Source: an uncultured bacterium (GTDB lineage Bacteria; Verrucomicrobiota; Verrucomicrobiia; CAIQCK01). From it: DNA of 64,000 nt. This document shows, piece by piece, positions 9,648-18,654 of this stretch. The stretch covers positions 1-64,000 of the forward strand of contig CAIQCK010000026.1 in assembly GCA_903870275.1 (NCBI GenBank), in the 5' to 3' direction. The notes under the pieces are model-generated. The model was given only the letters and a program-made list of their open reading frames with translations. It was not told the DNA's origin and made no database searches. Both the position numbers and the translations under genes were made by a program. How positions within the stretch are numbered: position 1 is the first letter of the stretch; each line of letters begins with the position of its first letter.

Positions 9648-9938
9648 AATGTGGGAGGGGCCTCAGTGCCCCGACCGCACACGGGCTGGCCGTTGACTTC
9701 TCCGCAGCTATCGGGGAACTGAGCCGTATTCACGCAGTCGCCGCAGCCCCTCACCCTTGCCCTCTCCCCATCGGATGGGGAGAGGGAATCGTTTTCCCCT
9801 GTTGCAAGCGCGGACACTATTCGACAAGCCGCACGGCCGCGAGCGAAACGCCTCCCTCTCCCCGTCAAACGGGGAGAGGGCCGGGGTGAGGGGCTGTTTC
9901 AACTAAATGGTCACGGCACTGAGGCCCCTCCCACATTC
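9648..9938. repeat. Composite nested inverted repeat (possible non-autonomous mobile element)
   Basis: The ends 9648-9671 and 9915-9938 are perfect 24-bp reverse complements. Nested inside, 9744-9756 (CAGCCCCTCACCC) pairs with the stretch ending at 9895. Two strong hairpins of the type CCCTCTCCCC-loop-GGGGAGAGGG lie at 9760-9786 and 9854-9880. It fills the glyS-to-SGNH gap. No coding capacity is credible and no obvious target-site duplication was found. A degenerate relative of the C-rich core occurs near 29962. Confidence 0.75.
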
Positions 9939-9996
9939 CCGGTGAATCCAAACGCAACCGACACTTCGAATCGGACCCGGCGTGAGGGCACAGCGG

Positions 9997-10992
9997 CTAT
10001 TGTTCGCCGAGCAGCCGCTTCATCGTCGGCTCTATCGCGCCCGCCCAGATCGCGTAACCTTTTTCGGTCGGATGGAGGAAGTCCGCCATCACATCGCGCG
10101 AAATGGTGCCGTCGCGAGCCATGAGATTTGAGCCGATGTCGAGGAAGTTGATGCCGTTGTCGAAACCGAGCAGGGCGAGGAGTTTGTTCACCTCGCCGAT
10201 CTTGGCGCGCATGGCGTCGGGTTTCTCGCCGCGCGGCATGATGCCCATCAGAATGATGCTCGTCCGCGGCGAACGCGCGTGGATTTCGTCGCAGATGGCG
10301 CGCATGCCGGCGGCGATTTCGTCGGGCTTGTTGACGCTCAGGTTGTTGGTGCCGATGTGGACGACGGCGACCTTCGGCGACGCACCGTCGAGCTCGCCGT
10401 GCTGCAAGCGCCAGAGGACGTTTTCCGTGCGGTCCCAGCCGAAGCCGAGGTCAAGGGCATTGCGCGATCCGTAGTATTTCTTCCAAATATTCTCGCCGGC
10501 CTTGCGCCAGTCGATGGGCTCGCCGCCGAAGAAGTGCGTGATGGAATCGCCGATGAAAACAATCTGCGGCTTGCGCTCGCGGACGAGCGCGCAGACGGCG
10601 GCGTGGCGTTTGGCCCAATCGTAGCCCGGCCAGTCGCGGTCCTGCGTGACCGGCAAGACGGTGCTCGGCGGGCGCGGGCCGGCAACGACCGCGTCGAACG
10701 TCGCCTCGGCCAGGTCGCTTTGTTGCTTGCGGTCCTCGCTGAACGCGCGGGCCTTCACCGTGCCGCCGTGCGGCAACTCGATGGGCGCGAGATACGGTCC
10801 CGCCTTCGGGGTCGGATCGGAGCCGTCGAGCGAGTAGCGGATGTGCGCGCCCGGCGTGGCGCAGGTGAGGGTGACAACGCCGCCCACGTTGTGACGAAAC
10901 TCCGGCTTGGCGATGGGCGCGGCGGTTTGCGCCGGAGAGAGCGGCGCGCCAAGGAGCCAAAGCGCCGCAAGGAAGAGGAGCGTCGGTTTCAT
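9997..10992 (-). CDS. Secreted SGNH/GDSL hydrolase with N-terminal chitobiase-C-like domain
   Basis: 331 residues with a clear Sec signal peptide (LLFLAALWLLGAPLSPAQ). Residues about 25-95 form a small beta domain of the chitobiase/hexosaminidase C-terminal type (TPGAHIRYSLDGSDP, GTVKARAF). The SGNH hydrolase domain follows: block I FIGDSITHFF (catalytic Ser), the block II Gly near LDLGFGWDRTENVLW, block III HIGTNN, and DFLHPT (Asp-His). It resembles the PAF-acetylhydrolase IB-like esterases, likely a carbohydrate esterase acting outside the cytoplasm. A second, shorter relative lies at 12258-13037. Confidence 0.88.
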   Translation of the reverse strand: MKPTLLFLAALWLLGAPLSPAQTAAPIAKPEFRHNVGGVVTLTCATPGAHIRYSLDGSDPTPKAGPYLAPIELPHGGTVKARAFSEDRKQQSDLAEATFDAVVAGPRPPSTVLPVTQDRDWPGYDWAKRHAAVCALVRERKPQIVFIGDSITHFFGGEPIDWRKAGENIWKKYYGSRNALDLGFGWDRTENVLWRLQHGELDGASPKVAVVHIGTNNLSVNKPDEIAAGMRAICDEIHARSPRTSIILMGIMPRGEKPDAMRAKIGEVNKLLALLGFDNGINFLDIGSNLMARDGTISRDVMADFLHPTEKGYAIWAGAIEPTMKRLLGEQ

Positions 10993-11271
10993 AACCGCCT
11001 ATTAAAACCACAAACGCCGCCGGTTTTCACCGCAAAAAAAGAAAGGCCGGGACGAATCCTTTCAAGGGCGGTCGCGCGTTTCCTCCAGGGGATTGGCAAT
11101 TCTGTTTTCGCACGACATGCTGCCAACGGTTGCGTCCCTGACGCGGTGTTTGCGAGTGTTTGAGGTTTCGGGCGCCGATGCGGCCAAGTGGCTTTCTGCA
11201 GGTCCAAATGGATCAAAATCGGCGAGGCGAAACAAAATCCTTCACGGTTGCGGGTTGCCTCCGGACACCGC

Positions 11272-11814
11272 TCAAGCGTGCAGCACTTGCTCGGCGATTC
11301 CTCGGGTTTCTGAGCTATTCAATGGCTTGCTTATCCATGCGCTGGCTCCCGCCAATTCCGTCATGACATCCACATTCTCGCTCACGGGATAACAACTCAT
11401 CAAGACGACCTTCAGTTTCGGTTGCAGCTTGCGCATCTTCTGCGCGACTTCCGCGCCGTTCATTTCCGCCAGAAAATAATCCACAAACGCCAGGTCAAAC
11501 TCGTGTTCCGCGGCCAGTTGCAACGCCTGATGCCCGCTAACGGCATAAGTCACGGCATAATGGGACGGCGGTAGATAGCGTTGGAAGAGATCAAAGACAT
11601 CGGCTTCGTCGTCCACAACAAAGACTTTCGGCAACGGGACAACTTGCGGGGTTTGCGGTTCAGTTTCAACGGGTGTTTTCACGGTTGTTTCACGCGGCGG
11701 TTCGCCAGATCTGCTCCGACGTGTGTGTTTGCGGCTTCGGTGTTGGCTATGATCTTCGCCCGCTGCGGGTGATTGCAGAAACAACGGGTGCCAACTGAAA
11801 AGACGTAGCGACAA
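11272..11814 (-). CDS. Stand-alone receiver-domain (response regulator) protein
   Basis: A receiver domain occupies the C-terminal 120 residues: KVFVVDDEADVFDLF (acidic pocket), FDLAFVDYFLAEMNG (phospho-accepting Asp), VVLMSCYP (Ser/Thr switch) and ASAWISKPL (conserved Lys). There is no output domain, so it probably works through a partner, like single-domain regulators. The first 60 residues from the ATG at 11814 are basic and low-complexity; a GTG at 11682 would give a 136-residue protein of normal receiver size. The start is therefore uncertain. No histidine kinase is adjacent. Confidence 0.75.
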   Translation of the reverse strand: MSLRLFSWHPLFLQSPAAGEDHSQHRSRKHTRRSRSGEPPRETTVKTPVETEPQTPQVVPLPKVFVVDDEADVFDLFQRYLPPSHYAVTYAVSGHQALQLAAEHEFDLAFVDYFLAEMNGAEVAQKMRKLQPKLKVVLMSCYPVSENVDVMTELAGASAWISKPLNSSETRGIAEQVLHA

Positions 11815-12257
11815 CTATCGGGGTTGTCCACCACGCAGTCAGGGAGGTCCTCAGATAGGATTCTTGCCCGGCAGATTGTTGGATCTGGCAGGACTCGTTC
11901 CCGGGCAGAGCCGGTTCCGCTATCGCACTTCAATGGAGCCTCGGTACTCATTTTTTCTCGCTTCTAACAATGCGAACTCGGCATGCGATATTCTCTGCCA
12001 AGAGTCGCGTCACCTAACCTCTCTCAGTCAAGAACCTTGTGGCCAGGTGCCGGATTTGTCATGTCAGGAGACTGAGCGTGAACAGTCAGAGTTTTCCTGA
12101 CATAGCGGCCGGCGCCGTGTTACAAGGTGCGGCGGGCAGACTTTGGTTGCTGAAAAGCAAAACCGGCACGGGAGCAACCCGTGCCGGTTTTTGTTTTTTA
12201 GAAACGCTTTGCACAGGCCGGGACGAATCCCGGCCTTTCCGTTTTGCGAAGCGGGTT
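11815..12257. other. Intergenic region without a supported gene
   Basis: This 443-bp stretch lies upstream of the receiver gene and downstream of the SGNH gene at 12258. Short frames exist but look random. It contains a 9-bp inverted repeat (12061-12069 with 12095-12103, ATGTCAGGA...TCCTGACAT) that could be an operator, the hairpin terminator at 12160-12199, and a second GC-rich hairpin near 12214-12234 (GGCCGGGA-CGAA-TCCCGGCC). Confidence 0.5.
12160..12199. terminator. Intrinsic terminator, probably bidirectional
   Basis: A 13-bp perfect stem pairs 12160-12172 (AAACCGGCACGGG) with 12178-12190. On the plus strand it runs into TTTTTGTTTTTT; on the minus strand it is followed by TTTTGCTTTT. 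It lies about 60-100 bp beyond the stop of the leftward SGNH gene at 12258, which it most likely terminates. Confidence 0.8.
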
Positions 12258-13037
12258 TTACTTCATCAGCTCGGCGAGCTTCGGCCCGATGGCGTCGGCC
12301 CAGATTTGGTAGCCCTTGGCCGTCAGGTGCAGGAAGTCCGGCATGATTTCCTTGTCAATCGGCCCCTCGCCCGGCACGAATTTCTTGCCGATGTCGAGGA
12401 AGAAGACGTGCTTGCCGTCGGCGAGCTTGCAGATGATGGCATTGATTTGTTTGATCTTCTCGTAAGCAGCGCCGAGTTTTCCATCCGGCTTGCTGCCGCG
12501 CGGAAAAATCGCGAGCAACAGAATCTTCGCCTGCGGCTGCTTGGCGCGGCAGGTCTCCACGATCTTCGTGACGCCCTTGGCGATCTCTTCGACCGGATCG
12601 CCGCCGGTGTTGTTGGTGCCGATCATGATGACGAACGCCTTCGGCTTGATGCCTTCAAGTTCGCCGTTCTCAATGCGCCAGAGCACGTGCTGCGTGCGGT
12701 CGCCGCCGATACCGAAGTTGGCGGGATGATATTTGCCGAACGCTTGGGGCCAGACTTCCTTTCCATTGCCGCCCCAGCCCGCGGTGATGGAGTCGCCGAG
12801 AAACACGAGCTTGGCTTCGCCCTCCTTGGCGATCTTCAGGAAGTTCTCATGCGACTTCATGAAGCCTGCCTGCGGCTGGCCGGTCTTGGGGTCCATCTTC
12901 GGCGCGGCCACGTCCGGCGGCTGCGGCGGCAATTTGATGGCGGGCGCCGCTGTTTGGTCTGCGGGTTTGTCGGCGGCGTGGAGGGAGGTCATGCCGCATA
13001 GCGCGGCGAGTGTAATGGCGGTGAGGAATCGTTTCAT
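12258..13037 (-). CDS. Secreted SGNH/GDSL hydrolase (PAF-acetylhydrolase IB-like)
   Basis: 259 residues from ATG at 13037, chosen because it opens a signal peptide (MKRFLTAITLAALCGMTSLHA); an ATG 28 codons upstream would bury it. The SGNH blocks are clear: FLGDSITAGW (Ser), NFGIGGDRTQHVLWR (Gly), IMIGTNNTGGD (Asn) and DFLHLTAKGY (Asp/His). It is predicted to be an exported esterase, probably removing acyl groups from glycans. It resembles the gene at 9997 but lacks the chitobiase-like domain. It ends close to a strong terminator at 12160-12199. Confidence 0.88.
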   Translation of the reverse strand: MKRFLTAITLAALCGMTSLHAADKPADQTAAPAIKLPPQPPDVAAPKMDPKTGQPQAGFMKSHENFLKIAKEGEAKLVFLGDSITAGWGGNGKEVWPQAFGKYHPANFGIGGDRTQHVLWRIENGELEGIKPKAFVIMIGTNNTGGDPVEEIAKGVTKIVETCRAKQPQAKILLLAIFPRGSKPDGKLGAAYEKIKQINAIICKLADGKHVFFLDIGKKFVPGEGPIDKEIMPDFLHLTAKGYQIWADAIGPKLAELMK

Positions 13038-13143
13038 TGGATTGGCTTGGTTGTTTCCTTGGTTTGTTCGTTGATTGCAAACAGCGTCGCGTTTTATAGA
13101 CACCCGCCGCGGCAAACTCAACAGTTCATTGCGCGGCGACCAC

Positions 13144-14610
13144 TCAGCTTCCCAGCCCTGATTTGCGCAGCCACTCCGCCGCCTCGGTCCATTTCACCTC
13201 GTGCGGCAGGCGCCGGCTTTTCGCCGCCAGCGCCGCCACCGTGCCCGCCGCCTCGCCCATTGCCACCGCGTCGCCCGTGACGCGGTAGCTGGCGTGCGCG
13301 ATGAAATCGCCGCTGATGCATCGCCCGGCCATCATCAGGCCGTCCACGTCCTTCGCGATGAGCGCGCGCAGCGGAATGTCGTAGGGCTTCGTCTTGAAAC
13401 CGCCGTGCGAAATCGTTTCCGTCTTGTTCTGCTCGCGGCTGGCGGCGTGGATGTCCGCGCCGAACGTGACCCGCGCCACCGCGTCGGCATGGCGCGCGCC
13501 GGCGATCAAGTCGTCGCGCGTCACGGTGTAGCGGCCGTGAATGCGCCGGCCGTCGCGCACACCAATCTGCTCCGCCGTCGCCACGACCTGCATGCCTTCC
13601 CATACGCCGCCGAGCGCCCGCAGCCCGCGCACGATGCGCTGCACCTCCGCCCGCGCCCGGATCGTGGCCTCGCTCACCGCCGCCGCGTCGAACGGCTTGA
13701 TGTTGTATTCGTGGTTGATCATCACCATCACGAGATTGTCGCGCACGTGGAACAGCGTCGGATGGCCGTAGGACGGATCGAATCCCGCGCGCTTGATCTC
13801 GCGCTTGAAACCTTCCACCGCTTCCAGGTGCTGTTTGAAGTTTTCCGTCCCATGCGTTGGCTGCTCGTCGGGGTAAAACGACATGAACCCGCCCAACGCC
13901 GCCGCGTCGCGCACCACGGCCAGCGCGTTAAGCGTCATCGGCTGGCACGGGCAGTCGCGCCCCTGGCCGATGTCCCAGCCGCAGCCGGCCTGCGCGCCGA
14001 GATCGCCGTCGCCCGTCGCATCAACAAACACCGGCGCGCGCCACGCTTCGCGGCCGGATTTGGATTCGGTCACGATGGTGGTGAGACGCTGGCCGTTGCG
14101 ATAGGCGGCCACGACCGGCGAGAACAACAACGTCTTCACACCGGCGGCCCCGCACATCTCTTCCAGCAACAGTTTCATCGTCTCTGGATCATAGACGAAC
14201 CGGCCGGGATTTTTCTGTCGGCGGGCGTCGCGTTCGTCGAGCTTCCGTTTCAGCTCGGCGGTCAGGCCGGGTTTGTCGAAATCAAAAATATAAGTCAGCA
14301 GTCCCGCCGTCCAGACGCCGCCAAGACAGCCGTGCACCTCGAAAAGACGCGTCCGCGCGCCGGCCCGCGCCGCGGTCAACGCCGCCGCAACGCCCGCCGG
14401 CCCGCCGCCGCAAACGATCACGTCGGCGTCATCGCACAGCGGCAGCTCGCGCGCTGGTTCGGAAAACCGGTTGGCCGCGGTCGCCGGCGAATCCGCGCCG
14501 CGCAAAACCTGCGCCGCGCCGCCCGCGCCCGCCAGCGCCGCGCAAAGAAACGAGCGCCGGTTCAGCGGCAAGGCCTGTGGAAGTTCTCTTCGTGTGGAGG
14601 CTGGTTTCAT
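13144..14610 (-). CDS. Tat-exported FAD-dependent oxidoreductase
   Basis: 488 residues. A twin-arginine leader (NRRSFLCAALAGAGGAAQV) precedes the mature part. VIVCGGGPAGVAAALTAARAG near residue 65 is the dinucleotide-binding fold of the FAD_oxidored (PF12831) group, and VFVDATGDGDLGAQAG and DGLMMAGRCISGDFIAHASY are typical of that family. CPCQPMTLNA may be a functional cysteine pair. These proteins are common in Verrucomicrobia and Planctomycetes polysaccharide or sulfated-sugar loci; the substrate is unknown. It lies 30 bp downstream of the BNR gene at 14641, on the same strand, and shares an almost identical Tat leader with it. Confidence 0.88.
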   Translation of the reverse strand: MKPASTRRELPQALPLNRRSFLCAALAGAGGAAQVLRGADSPATAANRFSEPARELPLCDDADVIVCGGGPAGVAAALTAARAGARTRLFEVHGCLGGVWTAGLLTYIFDFDKPGLTAELKRKLDERDARRQKNPGRFVYDPETMKLLLEEMCGAAGVKTLLFSPVVAAYRNGQRLTTIVTESKSGREAWRAPVFVDATGDGDLGAQAGCGWDIGQGRDCPCQPMTLNALAVVRDAAALGGFMSFYPDEQPTHGTENFKQHLEAVEGFKREIKRAGFDPSYGHPTLFHVRDNLVMVMINHEYNIKPFDAAAVSEATIRARAEVQRIVRGLRALGGVWEGMQVVATAEQIGVRDGRRIHGRYTVTRDDLIAGARHADAVARVTFGADIHAASREQNKTETISHGGFKTKPYDIPLRALIAKDVDGLMMAGRCISGDFIAHASYRVTGDAVAMGEAAGTVAALAAKSRRLPHEVKWTEAAEWLRKSGLGS

Positions 14611-14640
14611 CGTGATTGTTCCGTTGTGGCTGGCCTTGTT

Positions 14641-16086
14641 TTACCTCCCGACCGGCTGCGGCGCGGCGGTTTCTTCCATCATGTCGTAGGGCAACTGCCA
14701 GACGTGTTCGCCGGTCGAGTCGCAAAAGTAGAGGCGCGATTCGGATAGCTTGTTGGGATTGCCATCGGCCCAGAACGCGTAGAACGGATCGTGCGCGTTG
14801 CGCGGCCGGCGGGCGTAGTTGTGATTCAGCGGGCTGTCGCGCGTGATCTGCTTCTTCATCGTCCACGTCTTGCCGGCGTCGCCGCTCGTCCAGAGGCACA
14901 TCTCGCCGCCGCCGCCGTAGGGTTGCGGGCCGGGCAGCGTCGGGGCGATGACGCGCCATTCGTCGCCGGCGACCCAGAGGCTGCCCATGTCGTAGTTGTG
15001 GTCGGTCTTCGCGATGACGCTCGTCTGCCACGCGCGGCCGTCCCATCGCGTCAGGCAAAACTCGCGCGGATCGTTCTCGGGACCCGGCGCGAAGCCGCGG
15101 CTGGTGACGTAGAGCAACAGCGGCCGGCCGTCGCGGTCGAAGTTGAGGTCGCAGGTATACATCAGCTTGCCCTGCGCGGCGAAGTCCACGACCAGCGCAG
15201 GGTTCTTCACCTCGCTGAGCGGCGTCTCCAGCGGCTGGCCGTCCGCGGTTGTCCAGGACTTGCCGGAGTTTTCGGTCTGCACGTAGTAGAGGTTGGTGCG
15301 TTTGTCCACGCTGCCTCCGGGATGATAATTGAAGAAGCTGGCCACCTTGCCGCCGCACGCGCCGCTGACCTGATAATGCCCGCCCATCCCGGCGAGCTTG
15401 CGGTCGTCGCTCCACGTCACGCCATCGCGGCTCGTGGCCCAATACAGCTCGCGGCCGTGGGTGTATTTGGTGAACAGGTGCAGCCAGCCTTCGCCCGCCA
15501 GGAACCACGGCTGCGGATACGTGATCTCCCGCTCGCCGACGCGCTCGAACGCCGCGACGCTGAACGGCTCCTTGCTGCGATAGATGAACCCCGGCCGCTT
15601 TTGCGCGCGACCGCTGACGAAAATCCACACGTGGCCCTTGTCGTCAAGCTGGATGCTGCCGTTGTCATGCGGGTCGTTCACGGTCAGCTTGTCGTGAACG
15701 ATGGTCGGCCGCGGCACCCGGCCGGTCTTGTGGTCGAAATATGACGCCATCACCAACAGATGCCGCTCGCCCTTGACCGTGCCGCCGTAGGTGAAGAACG
15801 TCTTGCCGGCCTGCGGCGAATACACCGCCATCGGGTTGTGATTGGCCGTGTAGGTGCCCAGACCGCCGGAATATTTGTCGCCATGAGGCGTGGGTTGGCC
15901 GAGCGTGAACCAGATGCCTCGATAGCCGTCGGCCTGGCCCGTGAGCGGTGCCGGCGGCGAATCCGCGCCGCGCAAAACCTGCGCCGCCGCCGCGCCGCCC
16001 GCGCCCGCCAACGCCGCGCGCAGGAACACGCGCCGGTTCAACGTCAGTGATGGTCGGAAGTCTTTTCGCATGGATGTTGTTTTCAT
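14641..16086 (-). CDS. Tat-exported BNR-repeat (BNR_4-like) protein
   Basis: 481 residues from ATG at 16086; an ATG 11 codons upstream is also possible. A Tat signal (NRRVFLRAALAGAGGAAAAQ) is followed by a beta-propeller of the BNR_4/sialidase-like type: YRGIWFTLGQ, repeated GxTWSDDRK / GKSWTT / GKTWTMKK Asp-box-like motifs, and aromatic-rich blades. Such proteins bind or cleave glycans outside the cell; no catalytic set could be assigned. It probably forms an operon with the FAD oxidoreductase at 13144. The signal-peptide DNA is nearly identical to that of its neighbour. Confidence 0.85.
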   Translation of the reverse strand: MKTTSMRKDFRPSLTLNRRVFLRAALAGAGGAAAAQVLRGADSPPAPLTGQADGYRGIWFTLGQPTPHGDKYSGGLGTYTANHNPMAVYSPQAGKTFFTYGGTVKGERHLLVMASYFDHKTGRVPRPTIVHDKLTVNDPHDNGSIQLDDKGHVWIFVSGRAQKRPGFIYRSKEPFSVAAFERVGEREITYPQPWFLAGEGWLHLFTKYTHGRELYWATSRDGVTWSDDRKLAGMGGHYQVSGACGGKVASFFNYHPGGSVDKRTNLYYVQTENSGKSWTTADGQPLETPLSEVKNPALVVDFAAQGKLMYTCDLNFDRDGRPLLLYVTSRGFAPGPENDPREFCLTRWDGRAWQTSVIAKTDHNYDMGSLWVAGDEWRVIAPTLPGPQPYGGGGEMCLWTSGDAGKTWTMKKQITRDSPLNHNYARRPRNAHDPFYAFWADGNPNKLSESRLYFCDSTGEHVWQLPYDMMEETAAPQPVGR

Positions 16087-16251
16087 CGCTATGTTTGCCG
16101 TTGGACGGCATTGTTTCAACTACCTCGCCATTGCGCAAGCCGGCAACTCCCCCCCCAGCCACACCCAGCAGTTGGCCGTGTTGCGTCACGACCGCGCCGC
16201 CCAATCGCGACCATCTCGGCAAGGAAAACGCTATCTCACGCGATAGGTTTT

Positions 16252-17210
16252 ATGTTTCTTCACCGCTCGCCGGCAAACTGCTACAAAATGGGCGGTTGAA
16301 CACTCAGCAAGTCATTGATGCGGCAACTGCACGCCTCCAAGGGCTGGACGGGCATGTTTTCGATGTGTTGAGCGTGTCCAAACCCGTTTCAGTGGAAGCT
16401 GCTGTGAATCTCGCCAAGGTGATCTCCAAGCTGTCGCCCCTGTTGGGGAATATGATTGAGTTCAACACGGTTGAGGTCCTCAACGCGGCCAAGATGTTTC
16501 GCAAGTTCGGGAAATAGATACGCCAAGACCCCGATTTCCCCGACACGATTTTGAAAGGCAGCATTTCGCCGGTGCCGGGCTTTGAAATCAAAGCGTGGTT
16601 CCCGATGGCAACGGAGATCACGGCCCGCTTCAAGGACAGCCAGACTCACTTTGTTCGCGACAACACTTACGTGACCATGCTGGCATGGCTGCCGGAGCAC
16701 ATGATTTACGGCAAGCCGAAGATCATCGGCGTCTGTGTCGCGTCCGGGAAATCGGTAGCAGCGGCTCGTGACGCTCACTATCACAATCCGCCTGACTACC
16801 TCGTGCTTGAGCCGGAAGACACGCGCGCTCGGACGCGCAATTTGCAGCAGACGAATACGAACGGCTACAAGTTCCAAGGCACGGCCAAGCAGCTACGGCA
16901 GGCTGAGAAACTGGTGAAGAGTTGGGGCAAGGGTGGCACGTTTTACAAACCGACGCCGGAGTATCAGGCTAAGCTGCGGCAACTGTTTGCGAGGTTCCCC
17001 TACCGGTTGGATACCAACTACGCAAAGATGGACCGGATTCAGCATGCCGGCATTGAGGTGTTTAAGGAGAGAATCGGGAAGAAAGAATTCCACGGAATGT
17101 CAGTGAGCGAATGGACGCGGATTCTGACCAGTACTGACGACACGGCCATCCGCAAGGCTGCGAAGATGCTGGGCATCACAGATTCAGGGACATCGGCGCT
17201 GGTTCACTGA
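16252..17210 (+). pseudogene. Probable type II restriction endonuclease gene, interrupted by an amber codon
   Basis: The frame that reads LAGKLLQNGRLNTQQVIDAA and onward to AAKMFRKFGK meets TAG at 16515-16517 and continues in the same frame as IRQDPDFPDTILKGS, PGFEIKAWFP, VTMLAWLPEHM and so on to 17210. The two parts together form one protein of about 310 residues. The PGFEIKAWFP...EITARF segment looks like a PD-(D/E)xK-type core. The stop is at 17208-17210, overlapping the 3' end of the convergent methyltransferase by 35 bp, as is common for R-M pairs. The start is also doubtful: ATG at 16252 is two bases out of frame, and TTG at 16296 is in frame. Endonuclease identity is inferred from context. 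Confidence 0.6.
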
Positions 17211-18252
17211 ACCGGCGGATGCCAATCTGGTAGTAGGTCGAGTCAGTTTCCGCAGCGTAAGCCTTGCGTCCGCAGCGCCAAGCCGCCAGCGACGCGCTGA
17301 ACAAACCACCGAACGGTTCCCAGACAACATCGCGCTCATCGGAGGAGGCTTTGATGATAAGCGTCATCAGGTTGAGCGGCTTCTGATTGAGGTGAGCCGC
17401 CTTGCCGTTTGGAGCTTTGACACGCTCTCCGCAGTGCAGCGCGGTGCGTTCCCAGACGTTGGTGTAACCGTGCGGACAGCGGAACTTGTAGCGCATGGCT
17501 TCCCACTCCTCCGCGGTCAGTGATCGTTTGCCGTTTGCTGAAAAGTAGGGTCGGCCTTCCGCTGCGCCGTGTTTGTTGGCGTAGTCAGCCATCATCTGAA
17601 ACTTGTCTGGTGGAGGCTGATACCAGAGATGTCCCCGGTCGAAGTATTTCCGCGTGGCCGCGTCTGCCACACCGCAAGCCAGGTTTGCCTCACGAAAAGG
17701 CAGTCCAGTCCTTTCCCACTCGGCCAACATCCACTGTTTCAACGGCACGTCGTTGATTCGCGCCTCAAAGGCGTATTGCACGCAAAGCTCCGTCACGACG
17801 GGAAACCGGCGAATCTTGGCCGTGTTCACGTTTCCGGCAATGTGCGCCTTCGTCTTGTTCCATACGTTGGCATTGATGTAACGAAAGCCGTACTTCTCCA
17901 AGACAGGATGCACGGCAGCCCAGCCGATTTCAGAGTTCCAAAACCAAAGCGTCGTCTGTGCGGTCGCGTGCGCTGCCCAAGCCTTGATGTGGGGTTCATA
18001 CCACTTCGGCAATTCCAGATGGTCGGATGTGTCGCCCTCGAAGCCGAGCACGCCATAGCCGCCATCGGAGACGATAACGGTCGGTGCAGGCCACGAGTCG
18101 TAAAACTCCAGGCTGTTGCCGTGGTGAATGTGGACGAGGCTGTTTGTGAAGAGCGCGATGTCCGGCACTGTGTCGAATGTCACGGCCTTCTTCCGTCCCC
18201 TTGTGCTGGGCGGGGGCGTGCAAATGGTGTTTGTGTTCAGCACAGGTGGCAT
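17176..18252 (-). CDS. DNA methyltransferase (N4-cytosine/N6-adenine, beta class)
   Basis: Transfers a methyl group from SAM to DNA. The order of motifs is that of the beta class: HHGNSLEF, then motif IV as SDGGYG in place of DPPY (about residues 62-67), and near the C-terminus NQKPLNLMTLIIKAS, motif I as VWEPFGGLFSASLAAWRCGR, and the closing YYQIGIRRF. Length is 358 residues. The altered motif IV (GG for PP) still keeps the Asp and Tyr. It is convergent with the broken endonuclease gene and directly preceded (12 bp) by a small HTH gene. The frame is intact, so methylation may persist without restriction. Confidence 0.9.
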   Translation of the reverse strand: MPPVLNTNTICTPPPSTRGRKKAVTFDTVPDIALFTNSLVHIHHGNSLEFYDSWPAPTVIVSDGGYGVLGFEGDTSDHLELPKWYEPHIKAWAAHATAQTTLWFWNSEIGWAAVHPVLEKYGFRYINANVWNKTKAHIAGNVNTAKIRRFPVVTELCVQYAFEARINDVPLKQWMLAEWERTGLPFREANLACGVADAATRKYFDRGHLWYQPPPDKFQMMADYANKHGAAEGRPYFSANGKRSLTAEEWEAMRYKFRCPHGYTNVWERTALHCGERVKAPNGKAAHLNQKPLNLMTLIIKASSDERDVVWEPFGGLFSASLAAWRCGRKAYAAETDSTYYQIGIRRFSEPAPMSLNL

Positions 18253-18264
18253 TGTATAAAAACT

Positions 18265-18480
18265 CTATCGTATACGCAAGTGTTTTTTGAGCGAGTGTTT
18301 CCTAGGCCGTCCGCCGGGGCGACGGCCGTCACGGTTGAACCGCTCTACCTCATCCCGGTCGAGCAAGTGGTCTCTGCCGCGCTTCTCCGAGCGTAATTGC
18401 CCATCTCGTATCAACTGTCTGACTCTGACCGGGCTGACATTGAGGATAACGGCTGTCTCTGCTGTCGTTATCAATCCCAC
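18265..18480 (-). CDS. Small HTH (excisionase/MerR-like) DNA-binding protein
   Basis: 71 residues: a winged-helix/excisionase-like fold (ITTAETAVILNVSPVRVRQLIRDG followed by GRDHLLDRDEVERF) and then a very basic tail (GRRPGGRPRKHSLKKH). It lies 12 bp upstream of the methyltransferase and in the same direction, so it is probably co-transcribed and may act as a controller of the R-M genes. C proteins of R-M systems are usually Xre-like, so this would be a variant. An alternative is a leftover of the element that brought in the R-M locus. Confidence 0.7.
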   Translation of the reverse strand: MGLITTAETAVILNVSPVRVRQLIRDGQLRSEKRGRDHLLDRDEVERFNRDGRRPGGRPRKHSLKKHLRIR

Positions 18481-18654
18481 GGCCGCCGAGAATACGACGA
18501 AGTGGCATGAAGCGTCAACGCGGACGGACGGTGAAGTTCATACTCGCTTGGGCCAAGTGCGGGCGGACGCAACAAGGCATCGGAGGCACAGCTTGTGCGG
18601 AGGATTGCACCATGCCGCTTGATTATCAATCCTGCTTCCTGTAAACGCTCCGCC

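Noticed and set aside
11864..12100. 78-codon frame in the gap after the receiver gene
   Set aside because: Random-looking composition and overlap with an inverted repeat; no support for a gene.
16515..16517. Amber codon considered as programmed readthrough or recoding
   Set aside because: No recoding structure or pyrrolysine/selenocysteine context is seen; other genes here use TAG as a normal stop. A nonsense mutation is simpler.
18507..18644. 45-codon plus-strand frame upstream of the lyase-like gene
   Set aside because: No Shine-Dalgarno, no family resemblance, and the region is expected to hold the promoters of two divergent genes.
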